64,000 nt of DNA from an uncultured Clostridia bacterium (GTDB lineage: Bacteria > Bacillota > Clostridia > UBA1381). The translations under genes and the position numbers were made by a program. This document shows positions 34,508-43,346 of the stretch, in pieces. The stretch's first letter is position 1. The number at the start of each line of letters is the position of its first letter. A model generated the notes under the pieces. That model saw only the letters and a list, made by a program, of their open reading frames with translations, was not told the origin of the DNA and did not search any database. The stretch lies in contig CAKSQL010000002.1 in the NCBI GenBank assembly GCA_934486735.1, forward strand, positions 62,001 to 126,000, given 5' to 3'.

Positions 34508-34543
34508 AATCTCTTATTATTCCAACCCTGCGGATAAGAGATT
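34508..34543 (+). other. intercistronic hairpins between uxuA and uxuB
   Basis: AATCTCTTAT (34508-34517) pairs with ATAAGAGATT (34534-34543), followed by TTTC. A smaller hairpin, GTATTAAT/ATTAATAC, lies at about 34414-34436. The 186-base gap is the largest inside the operon; the hairpins could give partial termination or mRNA processing (inference). Confidence 0.5.
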
Positions 34544-34589
34544 TTCATTGCAATTTATGCCGGCGCAGGGCGGCAGAACGGAGATTATT

Positions 34590-35444
34590 ATGAAATTACC
34601 TTTTGAACTTGATTTGGGCGGAAAAACGATTGTTATAACCGGCGGAGGCGGAGTTTTGTGCGGCATGTTCGCCAAAGCTCTGGGACAGTGCGGAGCGAAT
34701 GTTGCGATTCTGGACTTGAATTTGAACGCTGCACGGGCTGTTGCCGACGAGATAAACAAGGTTGGGGGACATGCCAAGGGTTACGAGGCAAATGTTCTCA
34801 GCAAGGAGTCGCTTTCTGCGGCATGTGGAGAAATAACAAGCGATTTCGGCAGCTGCGACATTTTGATAAACGGAGCGGGCGGAAACAACCCCAAGGGCAC
34901 GACAACAAAGGAATATCTCGAATACGAGGATTTGAAAAATAACGGCGAACTGACTACATTCTTTGACCTTGACCCGTCGGGCGTTGAGTTTGTGTTCAAT
35001 CTCAACTTCCTCGGAACTCTTTTGACAACCCAAGTGTTTGCAAAAAGCATGGCGGAGAACAAAAAAGGCACGATAATCAACATATCTTCGATGAATGCGT
35101 TTACGCCGCTTACCAAAATTCCGGCTTACAGCGGAGCAAAGGCGGCTGTGTCAAACTTCACCGAGTGGCTCGCGGTGCATTTTTCAAAGGTGGGCATAAG
35201 AGTGAACGCAATTGCACCGGGATTTTTTGTGACCAATCAAAACAGAGCACTTCTGTTTGACGATGACGGCAATCCGACAGCGAGAACAAAGAAGATTCTT
35301 GCCGCAACGCCTATGGAGCGGTTCGGCGAGCCGGAGGAGCTTATCGGAACACTTTTGTGGCTGATAAACGACGCGGCATCGGGATTTGTAAACGGTGTTG
35401 TAGTGCCGGTCGACGGCGGTTTTTCGGCATACAGCGGTGTGTAA
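34590..35444 (+). CDS. uxuB: SDR family D-mannonate oxidoreductase
   Basis: A 284-residue short-chain dehydrogenase that would reduce D-fructuronate to D-mannonate with NADH. The cofactor motif TGGGGVLCGMFAKAL, the NNAG-equivalent INGAGGNNPKG, the catalytic serine in NISSMNAFTPL and the YSGAKAAV Tyr-Lys pair are all visible. The insertion after INGAGG (a PKGTTTKEYLEYEDL segment) is typical of the SDR mannonate oxidoreductases that replace UxuB in Gram-positive bacteria. The symbol is given for function; it is not homologous to E. coli UxuB. GGAG lies 7 bases before the ATG. It directly follows uxuA. Confidence 0.87.
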   Translation: MKLPFELDLGGKTIVITGGGGVLCGMFAKALGQCGANVAILDLNLNAARAVADEINKVGGHAKGYEANVLSKESLSAACGEITSDFGSCDILINGAGGNNPKGTTTKEYLEYEDLKNNGELTTFFDLDPSGVEFVFNLNFLGTLLTTQVFAKSMAENKKGTIINISSMNAFTPLTKIPAYSGAKAAVSNFTEWLAVHFSKVGIRVNAIAPGFFVTNQNRALLFDDDGNPTARTKKILAATPMERFGEPEELIGTLLWLINDAASGFVNGVVVPVDGGFSAYSGV

Positions 35445-35494
35445 AAAGGGAAATCGGTTTTCGGTCGGCTGAGCGAAAAACAAGGAGATAAAAT

Positions 35495-36544
35495 ATGGAA
35501 AGTTTAAAGAATCTGCCTGCAATCGGTGATATGTCAAAGAGCGAAATCGTAGATTTGCTTTTGAAAGAAGAATACGGCTATTTACCGAAGCAGCCCCAAA
35601 AAATTGAGGCTGAAAGCGTTGAAGAAGCAAAATTTACATTTTGTGCGGGAAAGGCAAAGCTGTTCAAAATAATACTGAAATGCACACTGGATAATTCGAC
35701 ATTTTCATTTCCGATTTATTATACAAAGCTTACGGGTGTGCAGGAAAAAGTACCATGCTTTATAATGATAAATTTCAGAGCGGACGTTCCGGACAGATAT
35801 TTGCCGTCGGAGGAGCTTGTTGATGCCGGATACGCGGTTTTATCATTCGGATATAAGGATGTAACTTCCGATGACGGTGATTTTACAAACGGACTTGCCG
35901 GCGTGGTATATAAAAATGGTGAAAGAGACGATACGCAATGCGGAAAAATCGGCTTGTGGGCGTGGGCGGCGATGAGGGTCATGGACTACGCTGTGACATT
36001 GCCGGAGCTTGATTGCTCCAAAATCAGCGTGGCGGGACATTCGAGACTTGGAAAAACCGCCTTGCTTGCAGGTGCATTGGATGAACGCTTTTACTGTGCA
36101 TTTTCAAACGATTCGGGCTGCAGCGGCGCATCCTTGTCGAGGGGCAAGACGGAAGAAAATGAGGATATAAAATCAATATGTACAAACTTTCCTTATTGGT
36201 TTTGTGAGCATTACAAGATATATATGGATAATGAGGATTCGTTGCCGTTTGACCAGCATTTTTTGCTTGCCGCAAACGTACCTCATCGGGTTTATGCTGC
36301 AAGTGCGGCTGAGGATTTGTGGGCGGACCCCGATAAAGAATATCTTTCCTGCGCAGCGGCGAGCGATTATTACAAAAAGCATGGGATGACCGGATTTGTA
36401 TCCGATAAAGCACTTCCCGAGGTGGGGGATGTATTCCATGACGGGCATATCGGCTATCATTTGAGAAAGGGCAAGCATTATTTCAGCCGCGAGGACTGGA
36501 ACAGATTCATTGAATATCTTGATTTGTCATATAGGAGAGATTGA
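35495..36544 (+). CDS. CE15-like glucuronoyl esterase
   Basis: A 349-residue alpha/beta hydrolase resembling bacterial carbohydrate esterase family 15. The nucleophile elbow is AGHSRLGKTALLAGALDER, followed by the family's NDSGCSGASLSRGKTEE. FPYWFCEHYKIY, LPFDQHFLLAANVPHRVY and ASAAEDLWADPDKEYL come next, then a late HDGHIGYHLRKGKHYF histidine region. CE15 enzymes cleave the ester between 4-O-methylglucuronate and lignin or alcohols. No signal peptide is present, so it likely acts on imported oligosaccharides or small uronate esters. It ends the operon with uxuA and uxuB and is followed by a terminator. An acetylxylan-esterase-like role is the main alternative. Confidence 0.78.
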   Translation: MESLKNLPAIGDMSKSEIVDLLLKEEYGYLPKQPQKIEAESVEEAKFTFCAGKAKLFKIILKCTLDNSTFSFPIYYTKLTGVQEKVPCFIMINFRADVPDRYLPSEELVDAGYAVLSFGYKDVTSDDGDFTNGLAGVVYKNGERDDTQCGKIGLWAWAAMRVMDYAVTLPELDCSKISVAGHSRLGKTALLAGALDERFYCAFSNDSGCSGASLSRGKTEENEDIKSICTNFPYWFCEHYKIYMDNEDSLPFDQHFLLAANVPHRVYAASAAEDLWADPDKEYLSCAAASDYYKKHGMTGFVSDKALPEVGDVFHDGHIGYHLRKGKHYFSREDWNRFIEYLDLSYRRD

Positions 36545-36622
36545 TTTGAACGGCTGCTATCCGATTATGAATCAGGTATGTTCTTTTTTCGGCTGAGCGA
36601 TGCGTGCACGTTATATTAATTG

Positions 36623-36672
36623 AAAAGCTCCGTCCGGTTCGGATTTTTCCGAACCCGGCGAAGCTTTTTTGT
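36623..36672 (+). terminator. terminator of the uronate operon
   Basis: AAAAGCTCCGTCCGGTTCGG pairs almost fully with CCGAACCCGGCGAAGCTTTT, with a TTTTTT tail, about 80 bases after the esterase. The rest of 36545-36781 shows no gene. Confidence 0.85.
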
Positions 36673-36781
36673 TTGCAAAAAACAAGTGCATGACGGACAA
36701 ATCAAAATGCCGCTTTATTACTGTGCCGACAGGCGATTTTTTAGTACATTGGTGCAAAGTGTTCTCAACGCATCGATAGTT

Positions 36782-37654
36782 TTAATAGTCGCTGCCCTTG
36801 ATAAGAGTTCCGATCCCCGTCTTTGTGAATATCTCCAAAAGCAGGCAGTGGGGGATACGGCCGTCTATAATATGCACGCCCTTAACGCCTGCGTCAATGG
36901 CTTTCAGACAGCCGAGAACCTTCGGAATCATGCCGCTGTTTATAACGCCGCTGTGAATCATATTGTGAATTTCTTCTCTGCCTGTTTCAAAAACGACATC
37001 GCCGTTTTCGTCCTTGACGCCCTCGACATCGGTGAGCAGAATCAGCTTCTCGGCAGAGGTTGCGGCAGCTATTGAGGCAGCAACGCTGTCGGCGTTGATG
37101 TTGTAGCTCTGTCCGTTCTCGTCTGTGCCGATAGGTGCGATTACGGGGATATATGCATCGTCCGAAATATACTTAATCAAATGCGGATTGACCTCAACAA
37201 TATCGCCGACATATCCTAAATCAACGTCCTTGCCGTCGACCCGGGTATATTGCTTTTTACAGGTGATAAAGCTGCCGTCGATTCCGCAGAAACCGACCGC
37301 TTTTCCGCCCTTGCAGTTCAAAAGCGACACAATTTCCTTGTTTGTTTTGCCAACCAAAACCATCTGAGCGGTTTTCATCGTCTCGGCATCTGTCACGCGC
37401 AGACCGTTTATAAATTCGCTCTTGATGTTGTTCTGCTTCAATGCTGCCGAGATATCCGGACCGCCGCCATGAACCACAATCGGCTTCAAGCCTATGTATT
37501 TGAGCAGCGTGACATCCTCCATAACCGAGTTTTTCAAATCCTCGTTAATCATTGCGTTGCCACCGTATTTAACAACGACGGTCTTGTTGGCAAACTTTTG
37601 GATGTAGGGCAGAGCCTCAATGAGTATGCCGGCTTTTTTGATGAGTTCTTGCAT
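36782..37654 (-). CDS. argB: acetylglutamate kinase
   Basis: A 290-residue amino-acid kinase that phosphorylates N-acetylglutamate in arginine biosynthesis. Typical segments are VVKYGGNAMINEDLKNSVME, IVVHGGGPDIS, the acetylglutamate-site NINADSVAASIAAA, LILLTDVEGV and GMIPKVLGCLKAID. It lacks the N-terminal extension of the arginine-inhibited hexameric type only in part, so feedback control cannot be judged. No other arg gene is near. It lies 23 bases downstream of the GH38 gene and no separate promoter is evident, so it may be read from that gene's promoter. Confidence 0.95.
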   Translation of the reverse strand: MQELIKKAGILIEALPYIQKFANKTVVVKYGGNAMINEDLKNSVMEDVTLLKYIGLKPIVVHGGGPDISAALKQNNIKSEFINGLRVTDAETMKTAQMVLVGKTNKEIVSLLNCKGGKAVGFCGIDGSFITCKKQYTRVDGKDVDLGYVGDIVEVNPHLIKYISDDAYIPVIAPIGTDENGQSYNINADSVAASIAAATSAEKLILLTDVEGVKDENGDVVFETGREEIHNMIHSGVINSGMIPKVLGCLKAIDAGVKGVHIIDGRIPHCLLLEIFTKTGIGTLIKGSDY

Positions 37655-37677
37655 TTTAAATCATGTCCTTTCGCGTG

Positions 37678-40600
37678 TTATTTTATCCTGAAAGTCTTTA
37701 TTTCAAACGGTTTCACGGTAAAAGCAAAAGAGTTTTTTTCGGCAGGTACACTGCAGAAATTCTCGTTTTCGATAAAGCTGCTTTCGTATACTTTGTTTAT
37801 GTCAAATCCCGTCTTGATGACGGCGTTTGTGCGTCTGCCAAAGGCTTCGTACACTCTGACGATTATGTCGTCGCCGTCGCATGCCTTTTTGACTGCCGAA
37901 ATCACGACATTCTCACAGCCGGAGGCGATAAAGCTGTATTCGGACGGCAGTGCGCCGTTTCCGGATGCGGCATATGCCTTGAGCGGACAGTTCAGGGCGA
38001 ACGCTTCTTTCACTACGTGACCCTCACGCCATGTTCCGCTGTGCGGCATGAACGAATATGTAAAGGTGTGGTGTCCGATATCCGCTTCGGGGTTGGGATG
38101 AGTTCCGCACTTCAAGAGCGTCAGACGCATAACACCGTCGTGAATATCATGTCCGTACTTGCAATCGTTCAAGAGAGCTGCGCCGTAGCCGCTTTCCGAC
38201 AAATCAGCCCATTTGTGCGCGCAGACCTCGAATTTTGCCGCATCCCACGATGTGTTTGTGTGGGTTGGGCGTTCGAGTGCACCGTATTGAATTTCATAGC
38301 TTGCCTTGTCGGCGAGTATATCGACCGGGAAAGCCGCCTTTAATAGAATGTGGTGCTCGTGCCAGTCTGCGTCGGTTTTAAAGTCTATTCTTGCGTTGGC
38401 GCGGTAGATGGTGACGGTTTGAGTAATCGTTGAATTTAAGAACCTTTTCACTATCTTAACCGAACCCAAAAGCGGTGTGACCTCTGCGACCTCGATTGAG
38501 ACAACATCGTTCACTTCCCACATGGATTCCTTATAATACAGAGTGATTTCCCAGTTGTCGTACGCTTTGGGGTGATCGTCAAAGGCTTGCAGAACATTGG
38601 CTCTTTCGCCCGGCTTTATCACCTCGCGGCTGTTTTCTTTGTCAAATATTCTTGTGATGTTTCCGCACTCGTCAATATCGATTGCAAAGAATCGGTTTTC
38701 CAAATGCGACTTGCTGACCGAAATGTCGGAGTCGGTCTCGCATACATCGTCTATAACGCGCCAGCCGTACGCCGGAATATTTTCGGCATAGACATACTTA
38801 TCGCCGAACTTGACCGCCTCGCTGCGCTCAAAGCTTGTCGGATTGTATACAAGAATACCTTTTTTGCTTGTATTGTCAGCGATTGACAAAAGCGCCGAAT
38901 CGGAAAGGTGAGTATTTTTTTCGATAAGGGCTGTATATTCCTTGTCGGTGACATCGTAGACGTCCTTTATCGACGAACCGGGGATAATGTCGTGGAATTG
39001 GTTTAAAAGGACATTTTCCCACGCACTGTAAAGCTCCTCTTTCGGATAGCTGCCGCCCAAAAGGCGCTCATTTATCAGAGAAACCGTCTCGGTGTGCTGC
39101 AAAAGAAATTCGCATATCCGATTGAAACGCTTGTTTTTTGCCATGCTTGTGTAGGTTCCGCGGTGCAGCTCCAAATAAAGCTCGCCGACCCATTTTGGCA
39201 GATTTTTGCCCTTGACATTTTCCTTTATGGAGTTTATGCAGTCGGTCGCGGTGGTAAGGCGCGTAACGGGTGTCCCGGGGATTCCGTGCGCGGTTCTCTT
39301 TTCAAATTCGAGCATTTCCTCGGTAACTCCGCCGCCGCCGTCTCCGTAGCCGTAGCTGGTCAAAATCTCGTTGTTAATATTCTTTTGATGATAGTGCTCC
39401 CATGAAAATGCAAGCGAGTTGGGGATGATTCTTGCGTTGTAGCTGGAATAATGATTGTCGGTGTCGCCGAGTCTTACATTTTCCTCCGCGCCCAAAATGA
39501 ACTGCGTAAAGATTTCCGTTCCGTCAATGCCCTGCCACGTAAAGGTTTCGTATGGCATTGCATTGTACTCGTTCCAGCTTATTTTCGAGGTCACAAAGGT
39601 GTCGATGCCGCTCTTTTTCAAAATCTGCGGCAGCGCTGCCGAATATCCGAACACATCGGGCAGCCAAAGTATTTTGGAGTCTTTGTCAAATTCCTCCTTG
39701 AAAAATCGCTTGCCATGGAGTATCTGCCGAATCAGACTTTCGCCGCTCGTCAGATTGCAGTCGGCTTCAAGCCACATTGCGCCCTCCGGCTCCCATCTGC
39801 CCTCGGCAACACGTTTTTTTATGCGCTCGTATACCTCGGGTGCGTCCTCTTTCACAAATTTGTACAGCTGCGGCTGGCTCGACATAAATTTGAAATCGGG
39901 GTATCTGTCCATAAGCATAAGCATGGTCGAAAAGGTTCGAACCGCTTTTTGGCGCGTTTGCTCGACTGTCCAGAGCCATGCTACGTCGATGTGGGTGTGA
40001 CCGATGCAGTCGACAATCGGTGCACCGTCGGTTCTGCAATATTTCCCGTAAAATTCGCTTTCTATGTACTCGTTTGCTGCGTCAACCGACTTAAGATATT
40101 CTTCCGACATCGGTATGCGCAGGTCGATTCGGTTAAGCGTCTCGGTGAGATAGTTTTCAATCGCGATGCGGTATTCATTGCCTTTGGGGTACATCTCCGC
40201 CGCTATCTGCGCGGTTTTTAAGTTAAAATAAAGCCGCTTTGTCTCGTAGCTGTGCGCATAAAGCTTTGGGGCAAAATTCATCATTTTATTTTCGCGGCCC
40301 GAGTAGCCGCGGTAGATAATTTCAAATTTTTCGCCCGGCTCTGCATTCTCCGAGAGATACAAAAATGTGTGGTTTGTGTCGAATGCCTGTGCGGCTTTGC
40401 CGTTCACATATACCACGAACTGCGGATTTACCGCATTCCATTCGTTTCCGGGACCTGTGATAAGCTTTAAAATGACAGTTTTTCCTTTTAAGGACTCGGG
40501 CATTTCAAAAACGGTTCTGAACCACGCCCAGCTGTCATAGCCGCCCCATTGCTTTTGGTCAAATTTGCTCCATTCGCGCGGCTCTGCCTTTCCCTCGCAG

Positions 40601-40692
40601 TATTCGATATCGGTAATCTCAACGCAGGAGGTGTCGATTGTGCTTTTTATCACTTCAAGATATTGCTTTGTACGGTCAATTGTAAAATACAT
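37678..40692 (-). CDS. GH38 alpha-mannosidase, long form
   Basis: A 1004-residue retaining alpha-mannosidase of family GH38. An N-terminal beta-sandwich (about 1-220, with QWGGYDSWAWFRTVFEMPES) precedes the catalytic barrel. The barrel has the zinc motif GHTHIDVAWLWTVEQT, the site segment GAMWLEADCNLTSGESLIRQ, the nucleophile aspartate in WLPDVFGYSAALPQIL and FHDIIPGSS. C-terminal beta domains follow. No signal peptide is visible, so it is cytoplasmic and would trim imported mannosides. It has its own strong promoter and is longer than, and only distantly related to, the GH38 protein at 11845. Confidence 0.95.
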   Translation of the reverse strand: MYFTIDRTKQYLEVIKSTIDTSCVEITDIEYCEGKAEPREWSKFDQKQWGGYDSWAWFRTVFEMPESLKGKTVILKLITGPGNEWNAVNPQFVVYVNGKAAQAFDTNHTFLYLSENAEPGEKFEIIYRGYSGRENKMMNFAPKLYAHSYETKRLYFNLKTAQIAAEMYPKGNEYRIAIENYLTETLNRIDLRIPMSEEYLKSVDAANEYIESEFYGKYCRTDGAPIVDCIGHTHIDVAWLWTVEQTRQKAVRTFSTMLMLMDRYPDFKFMSSQPQLYKFVKEDAPEVYERIKKRVAEGRWEPEGAMWLEADCNLTSGESLIRQILHGKRFFKEEFDKDSKILWLPDVFGYSAALPQILKKSGIDTFVTSKISWNEYNAMPYETFTWQGIDGTEIFTQFILGAEENVRLGDTDNHYSSYNARIIPNSLAFSWEHYHQKNINNEILTSYGYGDGGGGVTEEMLEFEKRTAHGIPGTPVTRLTTATDCINSIKENVKGKNLPKWVGELYLELHRGTYTSMAKNKRFNRICEFLLQHTETVSLINERLLGGSYPKEELYSAWENVLLNQFHDIIPGSSIKDVYDVTDKEYTALIEKNTHLSDSALLSIADNTSKKGILVYNPTSFERSEAVKFGDKYVYAENIPAYGWRVIDDVCETDSDISVSKSHLENRFFAIDIDECGNITRIFDKENSREVIKPGERANVLQAFDDHPKAYDNWEITLYYKESMWEVNDVVSIEVAEVTPLLGSVKIVKRFLNSTITQTVTIYRANARIDFKTDADWHEHHILLKAAFPVDILADKASYEIQYGALERPTHTNTSWDAAKFEVCAHKWADLSESGYGAALLNDCKYGHDIHDGVMRLTLLKCGTHPNPEADIGHHTFTYSFMPHSGTWREGHVVKEAFALNCPLKAYAASGNGALPSEYSFIASGCENVVISAVKKACDGDDIIVRVYEAFGRRTNAVIKTGFDINKVYESSFIENENFCSVPAEKNSFAFTVKPFEIKTFRIK

Positions 40693-40727
40693 ATTGTACG
40701 CCTCGTTTCTAAAATAAATTCATAACT

Positions 40728-40755
40728 ATTATATACCAACGCCTAAAAATGTCAA
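40728..40755 (-). promoter_or_regulatory. strong promoter of the long alpha-mannosidase gene
   Basis: On the minus strand TTGACA and TATAAT match both consensus boxes exactly, with a 16-base spacer, 35 bases before the gene. Confidence 0.85.
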
Positions 40756-40816
40756 TAGATTTTGCCAATTTATTGCGGCAGAAGTAAAAAAACGTCAATT
40801 TTCAGTTAAAATATAT

Positions 40817-41665
40817 CTATTTCAGAAACGTCTGATACATTTTTTTCATTTGCAGAGCGTCCTCCGGCTGAGTTCCCGCCGATTCGCAAATGATATGCGG
40901 CGAAAGATTTTTTCTTGCTATAAGCTCGGCAAGCGGCTCAAAATCGGGTCCGAACACATCGTCCTCAAAAGTGAGATGCTTTTTCTCACCGCCCTTGGTA
41001 TATTCGATTTTGCTGAAATGGCTGTGAAATACCTTGAGTCGGTTGTGACCGAGCTTATTTTCTATTGTGTCGAGAATTTTTTCGTAGTCGTCAATTGTCT
41101 TTATTCCGCCGAGAGTGCGTGCGTTTAAGTGTCCGAAATCTATTGTCGGCAGAAAACGCTCGTCGAGTGAGCACAGTTCCATAACTTCGTCAAGGTCGCC
41201 GAGTTGGTTTATTTTGCCCATGGTCTCGATGCACAAAACAACATTATATCCTGAATTGTCAAGCTCTTTTTGCGCCATAGACAGAGTTATTTTTGCAAGC
41301 CCGAGAGCCTCCTCGCGCGAGAGTTTGCCGAGTGCGCCGCTGTGCACAACAATGCGCTCTGCGCCGAGCCATGAAGCCGCTGCTGCGCTTTGCATGATAT
41401 AATTTATGCTGTTCTGCCTTTTTTCCTCGTCGGGTGTGGCAAGATTAATATAGTAGGGAGAATGTACGCTCATAACAATTTTTCCCTCGGCGGCAGCTTT
41501 GATTTTGCCTGCCGTTTCCTCCTTAATGCGCACTCCGTTGCCACATTGGTATTCGTATGCGTCAAGTCCGAAATCATAGAGCCATTGCGGCATTTCCTCG
41601 GACGCTTTGTGCCCTTGGGCGTAGAATAGGTCGCCGTTGCCGGCAGCGCCGAATATAGCTGACAT
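40817..41665 (-). CDS. endonuclease IV-like TIM-barrel protein
   Basis: A 282-residue protein of the AP endonuclease family 2. It carries the Nfo-like order of metal-binding segments: VMSVHSPYYINLA, RIVVHSGALGK, LCIETMGKINQLGDLDEVME, TIDFGHLNAR and KVFHSHFSKIEY, then ICESAG. This is closer to true endonuclease IV than the sugar epimerases at 29570 and 31584, so repair of abasic sites is plausible. A sugar isomerase role cannot be excluded, since the canonical Nfo signature is only partly kept. It is 14 bases downstream of aroK. Confidence 0.75.
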   Translation of the reverse strand: MSAIFGAAGNGDLFYAQGHKASEEMPQWLYDFGLDAYEYQCGNGVRIKEETAGKIKAAAEGKIVMSVHSPYYINLATPDEEKRQNSINYIMQSAAAASWLGAERIVVHSGALGKLSREEALGLAKITLSMAQKELDNSGYNVVLCIETMGKINQLGDLDEVMELCSLDERFLPTIDFGHLNARTLGGIKTIDDYEKILDTIENKLGHNRLKVFHSHFSKIEYTKGGEKKHLTFEDDVFGPDFEPLAELIARKNLSPHIICESAGTQPEDALQMKKMYQTFLK

Positions 41666-41679
41666 TTAAAAATTCCTCC

Positions 41680-42201
41680 TTAAAATTGATTTTCTTGCTT
41701 TTTGTAAATATCCGTAATTTCCATGGCGATGTCCTCAATGCTCCGCCCGGGAGTGATATCGATTTTGTAGTCGCAGTTTTCGTAGTATGGCAGTCTTTGC
41801 CAAAAACGCGCCAAAACGCCGTCGATTGTGTCATTTTTCATAAGCGGACGGGTCTCTGCCGCTGCCGCAAATCTCTGCCGTATAACCTCCTCGGTGGGAT
41901 TCAGGTTGAAAACCTTCCCGTTTTTGCGAAGAGCCGAAATGTTGTCGGGATTCAAAACCATACCTCCGCCGCAGGCTATGACAAAGCCGCCTTTTTTTGA
42001 ACATTCCACAGCGGCAGCGTGCTCCAGCTTTCGGAAATATTCCTCGCCGAACTCGGCAAAAATATCGTTTATCGACCGTCCCGAGGTGCGGACAATCATT
42101 TCATCGGTGTCGTCAAAGGGCATGCGGAGAATTGACGAAATTTTTTTCCCCACAACCGTTTTTCCGCTTGCCATATAACCGGTCAGAATAATATTTTTCA
42201 T
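41680..42201 (-). CDS. aroK: shikimate kinase
   Basis: A 173-residue P-loop kinase converting shikimate to shikimate 3-phosphate. Walker A is GYMASGKTVVGKKIS, the shikimate-site aspartate is in FDDTDEMIVRTSGRSINDIF, GGG is in VIACGGGMVLNP, and the lid arginine is in RPLMKN. The length is normal. Its start overlaps the aroE stop by four bases, so the two aromatic amino-acid steps are coupled and consecutive in the pathway. Confidence 0.95.
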   Translation of the reverse strand: MKNIILTGYMASGKTVVGKKISSILRMPFDDTDEMIVRTSGRSINDIFAEFGEEYFRKLEHAAAVECSKKGGFVIACGGGMVLNPDNISALRKNGKVFNLNPTEEVIRQRFAAAAETRPLMKNDTIDGVLARFWQRLPYYENCDYKIDITPGRSIEDIAMEITDIYKKQENQF

Positions 42202-43037
42202 TTGCCGAACACCTCTTTTTTTATCATGTCAAAGGCGTTTTCGGGAAGCTTGGTCCCGGTGAAAAGCTCGTACGCCAAAATGCCCTGGTATATCAGCATG
42301 CCGAGACCGTTTATGATTTTCGCGCCCCGTTTCTCGGCATTTTGCAAAAAGACTGTCTTTTCCGGATTGTATATCATATCCGCCGCGGCAGTGTTTTCGT
42401 CTATGAAAGAAAAATTGTCAATCGGGCATGAATCGATGTTCGGATACATTCCGACCGAGGTGGTATTTATAACGATGTCGTACCGCGAAAGGGAGGGAAA
42501 TGTGCTTATATTGTACCCGGTAACGCTTTTTACATACTCCGCGAGACGGTCGGCATTTTTTTGAGTGCGGTTTTTTATCGTTATACTCCTTGCGCCGCGC
42601 ATGGCAAACAGCACCGCTATCGGCTGAGTTGCTCCGCCCGCGCCGACTATGAGTATATCGCGCCCTTCAACATTCACACCCTCGTGCATAAGCGAGCTTA
42701 AAAAGCCCTCCGCGTCGGTGTTGAAGCCGCAAAGTCTGCCGCCGCGGTTCACAACCGTGTTGACCGAGCCGAATTTTTTTGCATCGTCCGATATCTCGTC
42801 AAGGTATTTTAAAATGTTGAATTTGTGCGGCGCGGTGACATTCACTCCGGCAATTCCCAGAGCACGTATTCCGTCCGCCGCCGCTGCAAGATTCTCCGGC
42901 AGCACGTCAAAAGCCGCATATGCATAGTTGTTGCCGAATTTTTCCGAAAGAAAGTTGTGCATCTCGGGGGAGTGACTGTGCTCCACCGGATTGCCTATTA
43001 TCGCAAGCATTTTTGTGCTGCCGTTTATTTCAAGCAT
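42198..43037 (-). CDS. aroE: shikimate dehydrogenase
   Basis: A 279-residue NADPH-dependent enzyme reducing 3-dehydroshikimate. The shikimate-binding motif is IGNPVEHSHSPEMHN, the catalytic lysine is in GVNVTAPHKFNIL, the Rossmann motif is LIVGAGGATQPIAVLF, followed by NTTSVGMYPN and LGMLIYQGILAYELFTG. It is the first gene of the aroE-aroK-nfo-like operon and has a promoter at 43087-43115. Confidence 0.95.
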   Translation of the reverse strand: MLEINGSTKMLAIIGNPVEHSHSPEMHNFLSEKFGNNYAYAAFDVLPENLAAAADGIRALGIAGVNVTAPHKFNILKYLDEISDDAKKFGSVNTVVNRGGRLCGFNTDAEGFLSSLMHEGVNVEGRDILIVGAGGATQPIAVLFAMRGARSITIKNRTQKNADRLAEYVKSVTGYNISTFPSLSRYDIVINTTSVGMYPNIDSCPIDNFSFIDENTAAADMIYNPEKTVFLQNAEKRGAKIINGLGMLIYQGILAYELFTGTKLPENAFDMIKKEVFGK

Positions 43038-43086
43038 AAATATCCTCCGTTTCGCCGCGCTTGGTGCGGCATTGTTTTACCTAATA

Positions 43087-43115
43087 ATTTTATCATATTT
43101 CGGCATAAAATACAA
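43087..43115 (-). promoter_or_regulatory. promoter of aroE-aroK
   Basis: On the minus strand TTGTAT and TAAAAT with a 17-base spacer lie 50 bases before aroE. Confidence 0.65.
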
Positions 43116-43203
43116 TATCTATACGACCTTTTTCGCGAAAATTTTACATAGAATTTTTACAAAACACTTGCTTTTTTTTCATAAACGTGATAAAATTTAC
43201 AAT

Positions 43204-43234
43204 GGGGGAGTTTGGAGCATATACCTCCGCCCCC
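43204..43234. other. GC-rich hairpin in the aroE / Na-Pi transporter gap
   Basis: GGGGG (43204-43208) and GGAG pair with CTCC and CCCCC (43230-43234) around a short loop. It stands about 110 bases before the Na/Pi transporter in a 309-base divergent gap. It could be a leader hairpin or terminator, but no long T-run follows. Confidence 0.4.
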
Positions 43235-43346
43235 TAAAAAATGTGACAGCCGCGCATGACTCTGCGGTTGTTTGTCAATAACATAACAAGCGATTGCAAA
43301 ATTGTAATTGCCGAAAACACAATTAAAGAATGAGAGGATTATTCTT

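Noticed and set aside
37250..38020. 256-codon plus-strand frame across argB and the GH38 gene
   Set aside because: It crosses two well-supported genes antisense and has no family features.
39451..40221. 256-codon plus-strand frame opposite the GH38 gene
   Set aside because: Antisense shadow of a highly conserved catalytic domain.
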